Shown here: positions 1-8,044 of the stretch, in pieces
Layout of the letters: every line of letters starts with the position of its first letter
Numbering within the stretch: the first letter of the stretch is position 1
NCBI GenBank assembly: GCA_016866415.1
Contig: VGML01000022.1
Span: 1-17,357, forward strand
Length of the DNA: 17,357 bases
Source of the DNA: Bacteroidota bacterium
Lineage (GTDB): Bacteria; Bacteroidota; Bacteroidia; Flavobacteriales_D; Crocinitomicaceae
Reading direction: 5' to 3'
Notes under the pieces: generated by a model
What the model saw: only the letters and a program-made list of their open reading frames with translations
Told to the model about the DNA's origin: nothing
Databases searched by the model: none
Made by a program: the position numbers and the translations under genes

Positions 1-1921
1 TCGAATGGCATTACAAACGAGAGAACAGCATATCAAACGAGACAAAGCGACTTCCAATATTTGTACTGCACAAGCACTTTTAGCTGTTATGGCCAGTATG
101 TATGCTGTTTATCATGGTCCTAAAGGAATTCGCGCTATTGCGGAACACGTTCACGAGTTGGCATCTACAGCAGCGAAAGGATTGAAGTCGAAAGGAATCA
201 AATTGGGTTCAGACAATTATTTCGATACACTTTGGATTAAAGGATTGGATGTAAAATCAATTCGTTTAAAAGCTGAAAATCACGGTTTGAATTTCAATTA
301 TTTGAATGACCAAGAATTAACAATAAGTTTTGGAGAGCCGCATACATTGGAGGATGTCAATACGATTCTTTCTGTGTTTGACTCAGAAAAGGTGGAGACC
401 ATATCAAACGCGGCAATTTCAGGTGATTTCTTAAGAACAGAAGCAATTTTAACGCACAGTGTTTTCAATAAATACCATTCTGAATCCAAGATGATGCGTT
501 ATCTCAAAGGATTGGAAAACAAAGATTTATCATTGGTTCATAGCATGATTCCATTGGGTTCTTGCACCATGAAACTTAACGCCGCAAGTGAATTGATTCC
601 AATCACCAATCCGCAGTTCGCAAATATGCATCCTTTTGCGCCGAAAGAACAGGTATCGGGTTATTACGAAATGTTTGAGCAATTGGAAAAAGATCTTTGT
701 GAAAGTACTGGTTTTGCGGCTGTTTCCTTACAGCCAAATTCAGGTGCTCAGGGCGAATATGCCGGACTTATGGTCATCAAAGCGTATCACGAATCAAGAG
801 GAGATTTCCACCGAAATAAAATGATCATTCCTTCTTCTGCACACGGAACAAATCCTGCATCAGCGGTGATGGCCGGTTTTGAAGTGGTTGTTACGAGTTG
901 TGACGAAAATGGAAATATCGATATTGAAGAATTGCGAAAAGTCGCCACGGAATTGAAAGATTCATTGGGAGGCTTGATGGTAACCTATCCTTCAACTCAC
1001 GGAGTTTTTGAAGAAGGAATTAAGGAGATTACGACAATCATTCATGATAATGGTGGACAAGTATATATGGATGGAGCGAACATGAATGCGCAAGTCGGTT
1101 TGACAAATCCTGGAAACATTGGTGCGGATGTTTGTCACCTAAATTTACACAAGACTTTCGCCATACCTCACGGTGGTGGTGGTCCTGGAATGGGTCCAAT
1201 TGGTGTTGCTGCTCACTTGGCTCCTTTTTTACCTGGAAGTGCTTTAGTGAAAACAGGTGGTGAAAATGCGATTCATGCTATTTCTGCTGCGCCATATGGA
1301 AGTGCTTTGATTCTTTTGATTTCTTATGGATATATTAAAATGCTTGGAGCAAAAGGACTTCGTGAATCCACAGAAAATGCGATTTTGAATGCCAACTATA
1401 TTGCGGCTTCGTTGAAAGGGCATTATGATATATTATATACAGGAAAGAACGGGACAGTTGCACATGAAATGATTTTAGATTGCCGTGACTTCAAGAAAAC
1501 AGCTGACATTGAGGTAGCTGATATGGCGAAACGGTTAATTGATTATGGTTTTCACGCACCAACAGTTTCTTTCCCGGTTGCAGGAACCTTGATGATTGAA
1601 CCAACGGAATCCGAAGACAAAGAAGAATTAGATCGTTTTATTGAAGCGATGATTAGCATCCGAAATGAAATTCGAGAAATTGAAAACGGTCATGCTGATA
1701 GGGAAAATAACTTATTGAAAAACGCACCGCATACTGCTGATTGCATCATTAATAAAAATTGGAATTATCCGTATTCTCCGCAAGAGGCTGCTTATCCAGT
1801 TAGCTATATGAAAAATTTCAAGTATTGGGTTCCAGTTCGCCGTGTTGACAATGCGTTCGGAGATCGAAATTTGATTTGTTCGTGCCCGAGTGTGGAAAGC
1901 TATGCGCGCATTGAGAGTTAA
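1..1921 (+). CDS. gcvP: Glycine dehydrogenase (decarboxylating), glycine cleavage P-protein, 3' part
   Basis: P-protein of the cytoplasmic glycine cleavage system: PLP-dependent decarboxylation of glycine, passing the aminomethyl group to lipoylated H-protein. The frame is open from base 2 and the first ATG (base 5) is internal: R-M-A-L-Q-T-R-E-Q-H-I is a well-known internal motif of the family, so the true start lies upstream of the window. About 639 residues are visible, the C-terminal two thirds of a protein usually near 950. Counting from that Met, the PLP lysine is K383 in HLNLHKTF (codon 1151-1153), followed by the glycine-rich IPHGGGGPGMGP; SCTMKLN (186-192) and SAHGTNPASA (278-287) are also typical. 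The C-terminus (YWVPVRRVDNAFGDRNL) is complete, with a TAA stop. No frameshift is seen. The last codons run into a tandem heptamer repeat. Confidence 0.97.
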   Translation, partial: RMALQTREQHIKRDKATSNICTAQALLAVMASMYAVYHGPKGIRAIAEHVHELASTAAKGLKSKGIKLGSDNYFDTLWIKGLDVKSIRLKAENHGLNFNYLNDQELTISFGEPHTLEDVNTILSVFDSEKVETISNAAISGDFLRTEAILTHSVFNKYHSESKMMRYLKGLENKDLSLVHSMIPLGSCTMKLNAASELIPITNPQFANMHPFAPKEQVSGYYEMFEQLEKDLCESTGFAAVSLQPNSGAQGEYAGLMVIKAYHESRGDFHRNKMIIPSSAHGTNPASAVMAGFEVVVTSCDENGNIDIEELRKVATELKDSLGGLMVTYPSTHGVFEEGIKEITTIIHDNGGQVYMDGANMNAQVGLTNPGNIGADVCHLNLHKTFAIPHGGGGPGMGPIGVAAHLAPFLPGSALVKTGGENAIHAISAAPYGSALILLISYGYIKMLGAKGLRESTENAILNANYIAASLKGHYDILYTGKNGTVAHEMILDCRDFKKTADIEVADMAKRLIDYGFHAPTVSFPVAGTLMIEPTESEDKEELDRFIEAMISIRNEIREIENGHADRENNLLKNAPHTADCIINKNWNYPYSPQEAAYPVSYMKNFKYWVPVRRVDNAFGDRNLICSCPSVESYARIES

Positions 1922-1942
1922 GAGTTAAAAATTAAGAGTTTA
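1914..1942. repeat. Short tandem heptamer repeat at the gcvP 3' end
   Basis: Directly visible: AGAGTTA at 1914-1920 and 1921-1927, a diverged copy AAAATTA at 1928-1934, then AGAGTTTA at 1935-1942. The array begins inside the last codons of gcvP, and the TAA stop lies within it. Similar AT-rich 7-mer runs occur between genes in many Bacteroidota genomes (general knowledge, not checked here). No function is assigned. The rest of the gap to 2040 shows no clear promoter or terminator. Confidence 0.6.
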
Positions 1943-2039
1943 GAATTTTGGAAAAAATAAGTCTTTTGTCACATTATCATTTGTCCGATACTCGTAAAAT
2001 CCTGAAGTCATAATCTTTTAAAATCATTGGGCTAAAAAA

Positions 2040-2756
2040 ATGAAACTAGATATCCTTGCTTTTGCTGCTCACCCGGACGATGTGGAAATCTCTGCAGCGG
2101 GAACTTTATTGAAATACATCAGTGAGGGGAAATCAGCAGGAATTATTGACTTGACGGAAGGAGAGCTTGGAACGAGAGGAACCGTCCAGACGCGCTACGA
2201 GGAAGCGGAGGCTGCTGCGAAATTATTAGGAATATCAGCAAGAGAAAATCTACGTATTAAAGATGGATTCTTTGAGCACACTGAGGAGAATAAACGTTTA
2301 ATCATTAAACAAATTCGTCGTTTTCAACCGGAAATCGTTTTGGCCAACAGTATATTGGATCGTCATCCGGACCATGGAAGAGCAGCAAAATTAGTCGCCG
2401 ATGCCTGTCATTTAGCCGGACTCCGAAAAATTGAAACAGAATGGGAAGAAAAACCACAGGAGGCTTTTCGCCCGAGACTCGTTCTGCATTACATTCAAGA
2501 TTACTATATACAACCGAATTTTGTAGTTGATGTTTCGGAATTCATGGATAAAAAAATCGAGGTCATCAAAGCCTATAAAACGCAATTTTACAATCCCAAT
2601 AGCACAGAGCCAAGCACACCCATTTCTGGTGAAGAATTTTTTGATTTTTTAAAAGGAAGAATGATGTCAATCGGTCGACCTGCCGGTATGAAATATGCGG
2701 AAGGGTTTACCATTGATCGGATTGTGGGGGTCAAGGATTTGTTTGATTTGAAGTAG
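2040..2756 (+). CDS. bshB1: Bacillithiol biosynthesis deacetylase BshB1
   Basis: Predicted zinc-dependent LmbE/PIG-L-family deacetylase that removes the acetyl group from GlcNAc-malate to give GlcN-malate, the second step of bacillithiol synthesis in the cytoplasm. The 238-residue length is normal for BshB1. The N-terminal AAHPDDVE motif supplies H11 and D14, and RHPDHGRA supplies H112, the third zinc ligand; D13 is the likely catalytic base. The stretches LTEGELGTRGT (38-48) and the Y-x-x-Q-F-Y-N motif near residues 174-180 are characteristic of BshB1 rather than of other LmbE proteins. The ATG is preceded by an A-rich stretch with no clear Shine-Dalgarno, as is usual in Bacteroidota. It stands alone on this strand: neither bshA nor bshC is in the window. 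No promoter matching TAnnTTTG is seen upstream. Confidence 0.93.
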   Translation: MKLDILAFAAHPDDVEISAAGTLLKYISEGKSAGIIDLTEGELGTRGTVQTRYEEAEAAAKLLGISARENLRIKDGFFEHTEENKRLIIKQIRRFQPEIVLANSILDRHPDHGRAAKLVADACHLAGLRKIETEWEEKPQEAFRPRLVLHYIQDYYIQPNFVVDVSEFMDKKIEVIKAYKTQFYNPNSTEPSTPISGEEFFDFLKGRMMSIGRPAGMKYAEGFTIDRIVGVKDLFDLK

Positions 2757-2842
2757 TCGAAATTAATCGCCTATCCAAATAAGTAGGTTCAAATACTGTA
2801 AATTATTGTATCTATTTTAACTGTAATTTCAGGAACGGGTCC

Positions 2843-2873
2843 CACTTTTTTCATACATTCAATAGAAAAAGTG
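2843..2873. repeat. Inverted repeat upstream of the ORF6N relic
   Basis: CACTTTTT at 2843-2850 and AAAAAGTG at 2866-2873 form a perfect 8-bp stem with a 15-nt loop, ending 4 nt before the ATG of the relic gene. It could be a weak hairpin ending bshB1 transcription or an old operator of the dead gene; it is AT-rich and there is no following T-run. The rest of 2757-2877 shows nothing recognisable. Confidence 0.35.
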
Positions 2874-2877
2874 AGGA

Positions 2878-3190
2878 ATGACCGGTCTAAGCACAATTGA
2901 GGAGAAACTAATTAAAGTAAGGGAAAACCAAGTATTGTTGGATAGAGATGTTGCATTTTTATATGGTGTTGAAACGAAGTGCATCAATGAAGCAGTAAAA
3001 CAATCCTGAGAAATTTCCGGAGGGATATGTGTTGATTTTAGATAAATCGGAGGAACAAATTTTAAAGTCGAAAATTCCGACCATAGAAAAATCAGGCTCT
3101 GGCCAACACCCCAAGTATGGTGTTAAAGCCTGCATAGAAAAAAGACTTTGTTTGTTGGCGACCATTCTGAAAAGTCCAAAAGCAAAATAG
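2878..3190 (+). pseudogene. Decayed ORF6N-domain (KilA/Ant-type DNA-binding) protein gene
   Basis: A broken gene. From ATG 2878 the first frame gives 43 residues, including IEEKLIKVRENQVLLDRDVA and FLYGVETKCINEAVKQ, a close match to the start of ORF6N domains, then hits TGA at 3007-3009. The homology continues one frame over from base 3002 (NPEKFPEGYVLILDKSEEQ, then GQHPKYGVKACIEKRL and LLATILKSPKAK) to TAG 3188-3190. The break thus equals a +1 insertion or 2-bp deletion near 3000. The normal family text would continue (Thr-Gln-Thr-Thr and a C-terminal region); here nothing recognisable follows, so the gene is also truncated. ORF6N proteins are phage- and mobile-element-associated DNA-binding proteins; the relic suggests an old insertion between bshB1 and its neighbour. 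A sequencing error could explain the shift but not the missing C-terminus. Confidence 0.82.
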
Positions 3191-3212
3191 ACTTGAAAGG
3201 AATTGAAACCTA

Positions 3213-3932
3213 TTAATTGATTTTTTGTCCACTTCGGATAATTACTTCAGATCCATCAGCTACAAAAACGGATGTAGGAGAAACTGAATTTAATGACCTA
3301 AACGTTTTTCCATAGTTTTCTTCAAAATCAACAGCTAATTCATAGGTTTTTACGGGAAGAATATTCCATCGAGGATGTTCTACTTGATATTCTAATGTTG
3401 CTTTGTTGTCAATTTTGGTGTATCCCCAATAATGTTCCGTTATAAATTCTTCCTCGCTGTCTTTTTGAATAGGAACAGGTTTATTTTCTACCTGAATTTT
3501 CATGGAATTCCATTTTTCCATTTTCCAAGAATAGTCCATGGTTAATTCGTCGCCAATTTCAATCCATTCATGCGTCATGGGTCTCGTTTCATAATGTTCA
3601 TTAAAAAACAAATTTGCTACAAAAGAAAGTGCAGGTTTTGGAACAATTTCCTTGATGAAAACTACTCCACGTTTCCATTCGGTACCATCAAAGTATTTCA
3701 CATAAAAACGCAAGTTTACTTCTTCAAATTGAACATGGCAGGGCACTCGAATTCCTTTGAGACGGGTATCTTGAAATAAAAATCCAACAAGGCTGACGTA
3801 ACAGTTTCCATTCCAAAGATCTAATTCTGTGTGCTTTGGAACGAAGGATAAGAGTATTTTTGGATCTACCACATAATTTGTCATGACCAATTTACTCCAT
3901 CTGCCGGTGAGAAATATTTTATTTTTTTTCAT
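3213..3932 (-). CDS. DUF2071 (YqjF-like) protein
   Basis: Cytoplasmic protein of 239 residues resembling the DUF2071/YqjF family, whose biochemical role is unknown. Visible family features: an N-terminal TGRWSKLVMTNYVVDPKIL segment, L-P/V-P-K-H-T-E-L-D, then CYVSLVGFLF and RVPCHVQFEEVNLRFYVK (the R-x-x-x-H-x-x-F-x-E-x-N-x-R-x-Y-V pattern), and a conserved EHYWGYT (about residues 166-172). Start chosen at ATG 3932: the longer open frame begins only at a TTG (3971) whose extra 13 residues are not expected in the family, and GGAAAG lies about 12 nt before the ATG. It is divergent from the adhesin gene and convergent with the ORF6N relic, 22 nt from it. There is no signal peptide or membrane segment. 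Confidence 0.75.
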   Translation of the reverse strand: MKKNKIFLTGRWSKLVMTNYVVDPKILLSFVPKHTELDLWNGNCYVSLVGFLFQDTRLKGIRVPCHVQFEEVNLRFYVKYFDGTEWKRGVVFIKEIVPKPALSFVANLFFNEHYETRPMTHEWIEIGDELTMDYSWKMEKWNSMKIQVENKPVPIQKDSEEEFITEHYWGYTKIDNKATLEYQVEHPRWNILPVKTYELAVDFEENYGKTFRSLNSVSPTSVFVADGSEVIIRSGQKIN

Positions 3933-3975
3933 AAATTCGTATTTCTTTCCGTAAAACGCCAGACGAATCAAAGTG

Positions 3976-3995
3976 TTTAGTGTACACGAACTAAA
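3976..3995. promoter_or_regulatory. Inverted repeat in the divergent DUF2071/adhesin promoter region
   Basis: TTTAGT (3976-3981) and ACTAAA (3990-3995) are perfect inverted half-sites 8 nt apart, and the perfect 8-bp palindrome GTGTACAC lies at 3980-3987. The repeat sits where the -33 region of the proposed adhesin promoter (-7 box 4011-4018) would fall, so an operator is possible. This is inference from position and symmetry only. Confidence 0.3.
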
Positions 3996-4010
3996 TCCCG
4001 TAATTTTTTG

Positions 4011-4018
4011 TATTTTTG
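4011..4018 (+). promoter_or_regulatory. TAnnTTTG -7 box upstream of the adhesin gene
   Basis: TATTTTTG matches the Bacteroidota primary-sigma -7 consensus TAnnTTTG exactly and ends 19 nt before the proposed TTG start at 4038. No convincing TTG -33 element is visible about 20 nt upstream. In an AT-rich gap this match could occur by chance. Confidence 0.4.
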
Positions 4019-4037
4019 TTTCTGTAATTAAAAAATT

Positions 4038-6518
4038 TTGATTAAGAATTCTATTCTATTTCTATTCTTTGTTTTGTCTTTGAGCCACATGCGAGCACAA
4101 ACTTTTGTTTTTGCTCAGCTTACCGGTTCCCCTAATTTAAATACTACTGGCTGGAATTTGACGGGTAATGCTTATTCGGGAGATACCGGTGGGGATACCG
4201 ATGCAAGTCCAAACGAACTTATTTTGACCAATGCTCAAGGTAATCAAAGTGGAGGAGTTTTTTATGGTTCACCAATAAACCCATTAATTTGTTCAAAATG
4301 GACAGTTGAATTTGATTACAGAATTTGGGGTGGAAGTGCTGCTGATGGGTTGGCGTTTTGTTTTTTAGATGTTCCTCCTTCAGGTTTTGTCAATGGTGGT
4401 GGCGTTGGAATACCAGGCACTGCAAATGGTTTAAAAGTGATATTAGACACATGGGATAACGGTTGTGGAGCAAACCCCGAACTTCAAATATACAGTGGAG
4501 TTGGGTATAATGAGTGTATTTCCGGTATAGTAAAAGTAACAAATACTGGAGGAAACTTAAATTTCATGCGAAGTAACGGTTATCAGCCAGTAAAGATTAC
4601 TTACATTAACGGTGCGGTAACTGTTTTTATTAATAACACACAATATTTGACTGCAAATTTTCCAATTAATTTCACGGGATATATGGGTTTTACAGCATCT
4701 ACAGGAGGGGCGACGGATCAGCACTCCATTAGAAATGCGATTATTTATACTGATCAAGCAACATCAAATGCTGGAAATGACGTCTCTCTTTGTTCGGGAG
4801 AGGGCGCAATAATTGGCTCGACACCCAACTCAAATTACATATATTCATGGTCACCGACAACTGGCTTGTCCAATCCCTCAATTGCAAATCCAACAGTTAC
4901 CTTAACAAATAATGGAAATTCTCCTGTTACTCAAATTTATACCGTGAGTACCTCTCTAGCCTCTAATCCCGGAGCCTGCCCGACAACGGATCAAGTAAAT
5001 GTTACTGCATATCCAAATTATAATACAAATTTAAATCTCGCAATATGTTCTGGTGATTCGTATGCTTTTAATGGCCAAAATATTAGTACATCGGGATCGT
5101 ACCAAGGAAATTTTCAATCCATAAATGGTTGTGATTCTGTGGTTAATCTGGTTTTAAGTGTAAATTCAGTAACAACAGCCAACATAGATACGAGTATATG
5201 TCAGGGAAGTATTTTAAATTATGCTGGTCAAAGTTTGACAAACTCAGGACAATATGCATTTACACTCCAAAATCAATTTGGATGTGATTCAATTGTTTCT
5301 ATCAATTTATCAGTCCTAGCGCTGCCTTCTTTAGTGAGTCCACCACAAACGATTTGTTATGGAGATACTGCTGTGCTTATTCCTTCGGGTGCAGTAACCT
5401 ATACTTGGAGTCCTGCCTCTATTGGTACTGTAAGTTCGCAGGGGGTTTTGACTGTACCTTTATTTTCAAGCACAAGTTTTCTTTTAACTGGAACGGATGC
5501 ATTTAATTGTTCGAATACACTTTCGGTACCTGTAACAGTTAATCCTATCCCGGTTATTCAACTCTCCGCAGATGAATCTGAATATTGTGAAGGAGAACTT
5601 GGTCAATTGAGCGCCTCTGGTGGTGTATCCTACTCGTGGAATGAATTTCCGGGGAATGGGTCAACTCAAAATTTTACTACTCAGTCAAGTTCCTATTTTT
5701 CGGTGACAGGTACTGATGCGAATTTATGTTCCTCTATCGATTCGCTGTATGTTTTGGTTAACGAAAATCCCATTTTATCAATCACACCAAACCAGCAAAT
5801 TTGTTCAGGTGAATTCGTAACGATTGATGTGCAGGGAGCAAATAGTTACCAGTGGTCACCAAATGGTGCTGGAAGTCAGACGGTTGTTTCACCCAGTTCA
5901 ACAACAATTTATACGATTACAGGATTTAACCTTGAGAATTGTTCTTCTCAAATTTCAACAACGGTCACGGTAAATCCAAATCCATTGGCAAGTGTTACAG
6001 CAAGCCCTTCAATAACGACTTCAGATTCCCCAATAATTACTTTTACAAATAATTCAATTGGGGATGATGTAGTTTTATTTGAGACAGGAGACGGTGTTTT
6101 ATTTGATCAATTTGATGGTCACTTGGAATATTCATATCCTTACATGGAGGGGGATTATACTGCTTCCTTGTGGGTTCAAAATCAATTTGGCTGTGAAGAT
6201 TCTACATCTGTTATCATTCAAATTAAAGGAGATGAGCTATTTTATGTGCCGAATACATTTACTCCAGATGGGGATGAACATAATCATGTATTCTATCCAG
6301 TATTTACTGCTGGATATGATCCTTCGAATTTTCAAATGGATATTTACAACCGTTGGGGTGAATTGATTTATCAATCATTAAATGCCCCCAAAGGTTGGGA
6401 TGGTTATTTCAACGGTGTTATATGTCCTGTTGGAACTTATACTTGGAAAATAGTATATAAAATACCTGACACGGATGAATATAAGGTATGCAGTGGCCAC
6501 ATTAACTTAATGCGTTAA
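4038..6518 (+). CDS. T9SS-secreted lectin-like adhesin with CHU_C (gliding motility-associated) C-terminal domain
   Basis: Predicted large secreted or surface protein (826 residues) exported by Sec and then the type IX system. Residues 1-21 form a signal peptide (ILFLFFVLSLSHMRAQ). Residues about 22-240 resemble bacterial L-type lectin domains (VEFDYRIWGGSAADGLAFCF, then GLKVILDTWDN). There follow an Ig-like module (245-325), two copies of a C-x-G...G-x-Y...GCDS module (333-376, 383-427), three Ig-like modules of about 70 residues (433-503, 509-575, 580-646) and a PKD-like module (647-730). Residues 735-826 (VPNTFTPDGDEHNHVF, YNRWGELIY, GWDGYFNG, PVGTYTWKIVY) are the CHU_C type B sorting domain. 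The start is TTG 4038: an in-frame TAA lies at 4029-4031, and the first ATG would cut off the signal peptide. A type B domain usually needs a PorP/SprF-like partner; none is adjacent. The ligand is unknown. Confidence 0.9.
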   Translation: MIKNSILFLFFVLSLSHMRAQTFVFAQLTGSPNLNTTGWNLTGNAYSGDTGGDTDASPNELILTNAQGNQSGGVFYGSPINPLICSKWTVEFDYRIWGGSAADGLAFCFLDVPPSGFVNGGGVGIPGTANGLKVILDTWDNGCGANPELQIYSGVGYNECISGIVKVTNTGGNLNFMRSNGYQPVKITYINGAVTVFINNTQYLTANFPINFTGYMGFTASTGGATDQHSIRNAIIYTDQATSNAGNDVSLCSGEGAIIGSTPNSNYIYSWSPTTGLSNPSIANPTVTLTNNGNSPVTQIYTVSTSLASNPGACPTTDQVNVTAYPNYNTNLNLAICSGDSYAFNGQNISTSGSYQGNFQSINGCDSVVNLVLSVNSVTTANIDTSICQGSILNYAGQSLTNSGQYAFTLQNQFGCDSIVSINLSVLALPSLVSPPQTICYGDTAVLIPSGAVTYTWSPASIGTVSSQGVLTVPLFSSTSFLLTGTDAFNCSNTLSVPVTVNPIPVIQLSADESEYCEGELGQLSASGGVSYSWNEFPGNGSTQNFTTQSSSYFSVTGTDANLCSSIDSLYVLVNENPILSITPNQQICSGEFVTIDVQGANSYQWSPNGAGSQTVVSPSSTTIYTITGFNLENCSSQISTTVTVNPNPLASVTASPSITTSDSPIITFTNNSIGDDVVLFETGDGVLFDQFDGHLEYSYPYMEGDYTASLWVQNQFGCEDSTSVIIQIKGDELFYVPNTFTPDGDEHNHVFYPVFTAGYDPSNFQMDIYNRWGELIYQSLNAPKGWDGYFNGVICPVGTYTWKIVYKIPDTDEYKVCSGHINLMR

Positions 6519-6541
6519 AAAGCGAACTGATTTCACTTTTT
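6517..6541. terminator. Probable bidirectional terminator hairpin after the adhesin gene
   Basis: AAAAAGCGAA (6517-6526) pairs with TTCACTTTTT (6532-6541) with one C-A mismatch and a 5-nt loop. The A-run before and T-run after the stem suit termination from either side of this convergent junction. The stem overlaps the TAA of the adhesin gene. Stability is modest because the stem is AT-rich. Confidence 0.45.
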
Positions 6542-6566
6542 AGTTCTTGCTTGAATTTTTGTTAGG

Positions 6567-6597
6567 TTCTTTCTTATTTTTTTTAGTCAAGAAAGAA
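6567..6597. repeat. Perfect inverted repeat in the convergent gap
   Basis: TTCTTTCTT (6567-6575) and AAGAAAGAA (6589-6597) are perfect 9-bp arms around a 13-nt T-rich loop. It lies between the adhesin stop and the EnvC-like stop and may be a second, weak terminator or merely low-complexity sequence. Confidence 0.35.
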
Positions 6598-6685
6598 ACA
6601 TTGGAATTGAACTTAGTCATTTTGAAAGTGAAGCGTACGTTCAAGCGGAATAAAAAGGAAAGTTAGCCTGAAAATTCTGAGAAAT

Positions 6686-8044
6686 TTACCTTCCAACCCA
6701 AAGTTGTGGATTTAAGCACTTAGGAATGCCTCCAACAACTTGATGAATTTCAAAGTGACATATGGATACGTTATCATCTATCATCAGACTTCCAATGGCT
6801 TGTTTGGTGCTTACTTTTGATCCAATGCTAACATAGGTCTCCTTTAGATTGCTATAAACCGAACGGTAACTTCCGTGCTTGATAATGACAACTTTCCCGG
6901 AGCCAGTAATACTAAACACACTTGTGACCTCCCCTTCGAAAATGGCACGAACATTCGCTCCTTTTGAACAAGCATAATCTACACCATTGTTATTGGTAAA
7001 AACATCTCGTAAAGTCGGGTGTGCATTTCGGCCAAAACTTTCTACTATACTTCCTGATGAAACAGGAGCCGGCAATCGACCTTTATTCGATTCAAAGTTT
7101 TTGCCTGCAACAGAACCTTCAGAGGTTTCAATAAAAACGGGAGTTTTCGGTTCCTCAGGTTCTTTTTCGGTAGTCTTTTCAGGTGTTGTGGTCGCTGGCG
7201 TTTTTCCTTTTTCCTTCTCTTTGTTTTTTCGTGCTAATTCCTCTTGTTCTTTTTTCTTCTTCGCATCAGCCTCTCGTTTCTTTGCTGCTTCCGCTTCTTT
7301 TTTCGCTCTTTCAGCCTCTTGACGTGCAATATCAGCCCGAATCGCAGCATTGATTTTTTGTTTTAATTCTTCCTTTTTTCGCTCATCTTCTTTCAACTGC
7401 GCATATAACTTTTGTTCTTCTTGCTTAAATTTTTGATAGGTTTTTTCTTTCGTTAATTTATCCATGGAAATTTGCTCTCGCTCGATTTTCTTTTCTTCCA
7501 AAGCCTTGGATTTCGTTTCTTTTTCTTCCTTAATTTGATTTAATTCTTTGTCAATCAAAGATCTGTGTTGTAAAATCAGAGCCATTTGTTTCTTTTGTAT
7601 TCCCGCTACTTTTTTCAAATATTTCGTTCGTTTAGAAGCCTCATTGTAATTGTCGGAGGATAAAATAAACATTATTTTCCCGTAGTTATTTCGATGTTTG
7701 TAAGCATACAACAACATCGATTTGTATTGTTTTTTCAATTGAATCAACCGAGTTTTCAACTGATTGACCTCCTGCTTTTTTTCAACCATTTTTATTTCAG
7801 CAACTCGCACTTGATCATCGAATACTCGAACTAATGCTTCACGACTTTTAATTTGATTGTCGATTAATTTCAATTCATTTAAAGAAGCTTGACTGTTTGA
7901 CTTAACCTTGTTCAGGAGGGCTTTGGTATTCGAGATTTTCTTCTCTAATTTTTGTTGCTCTTTTTTGAGTTTGTCGCTGCTTGTCTGACCATAAGCAACT
8001 CCAAAAAAGAATAGTAAAACCACTAAATTAATCGCACTTTTCAT
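6686..8044 (-). CDS. EnvC-like murein hydrolase activator (degenerate LytM/M23 domain)
   Basis: Predicted periplasmic protein of 452 residues: signal peptide 1-20 (NLVVLLFFFGVAYGQ), long coiled coil (about 22-280, rich in K/E/Q), a Pro/Thr/Glu linker (281-305) and a C-terminal LytM fold (about 325-452). The coiled-coil plus LytM layout is that of EnvC, which activates amidases that split septal peptidoglycan. The catalytic residues of active M23 enzymes are mostly lost: the HxxxD motif reads NNGVD (N352 for the zinc His, D356 kept), the Y-x-H position is N399, and the HxH motif is I428-C-H430, keeping only the second His. A regulatory rather than hydrolytic role is therefore inferred. It is the last gene of the dut-led unit and overlaps the DUF4292 gene by 17 nt. 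Databases may label it peptidase M23. Confidence 0.88.
   Translation of the reverse strand: MKSAINLVVLLFFFGVAYGQTSSDKLKKEQQKLEKKISNTKALLNKVKSNSQASLNELKLIDNQIKSREALVRVFDDQVRVAEIKMVEKKQEVNQLKTRLIQLKKQYKSMLLYAYKHRNNYGKIMFILSSDNYNEASKRTKYLKKVAGIQKKQMALILQHRSLIDKELNQIKEEKETKSKALEEKKIEREQISMDKLTKEKTYQKFKQEEQKLYAQLKEDERKKEELKQKINAAIRADIARQEAERAKKEAEAAKKREADAKKKKEQEELARKNKEKEKGKTPATTTPEKTTEKEPEEPKTPVFIETSEGSVAGKNFESNKGRLPAPVSSGSIVESFGRNAHPTLRDVFTNNNGVDYACSKGANVRAIFEGEVTSVFSITGSGKVVIIKHGSYRSVYSNLKETYVSIGSKVSTKQAIGSLMIDDNVSICHFEIHQVVGGIPKCLNPQLWVGR

Noticed and set aside
5..1921. A complete gene starting at ATG 5
   Set aside because: The frame is open upstream of this ATG and the Met lies in the internal R-M-A-L-Q-T-R-E-Q motif of GcvP, so the gene is cut by the window edge.
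2959..3165. Minus-strand open frame of 68 codons
   Set aside because: It is antisense to the ORF6N relic, whose forward homology explains the sequence; the minus product has no recognisable features.
6987..7322. Plus-strand open frame of 111 codons
   Set aside because: It is antisense to the Lys/Glu-rich coiled-coil region of the EnvC-like gene; its Ser/Phe-rich low-complexity product mirrors that composition.
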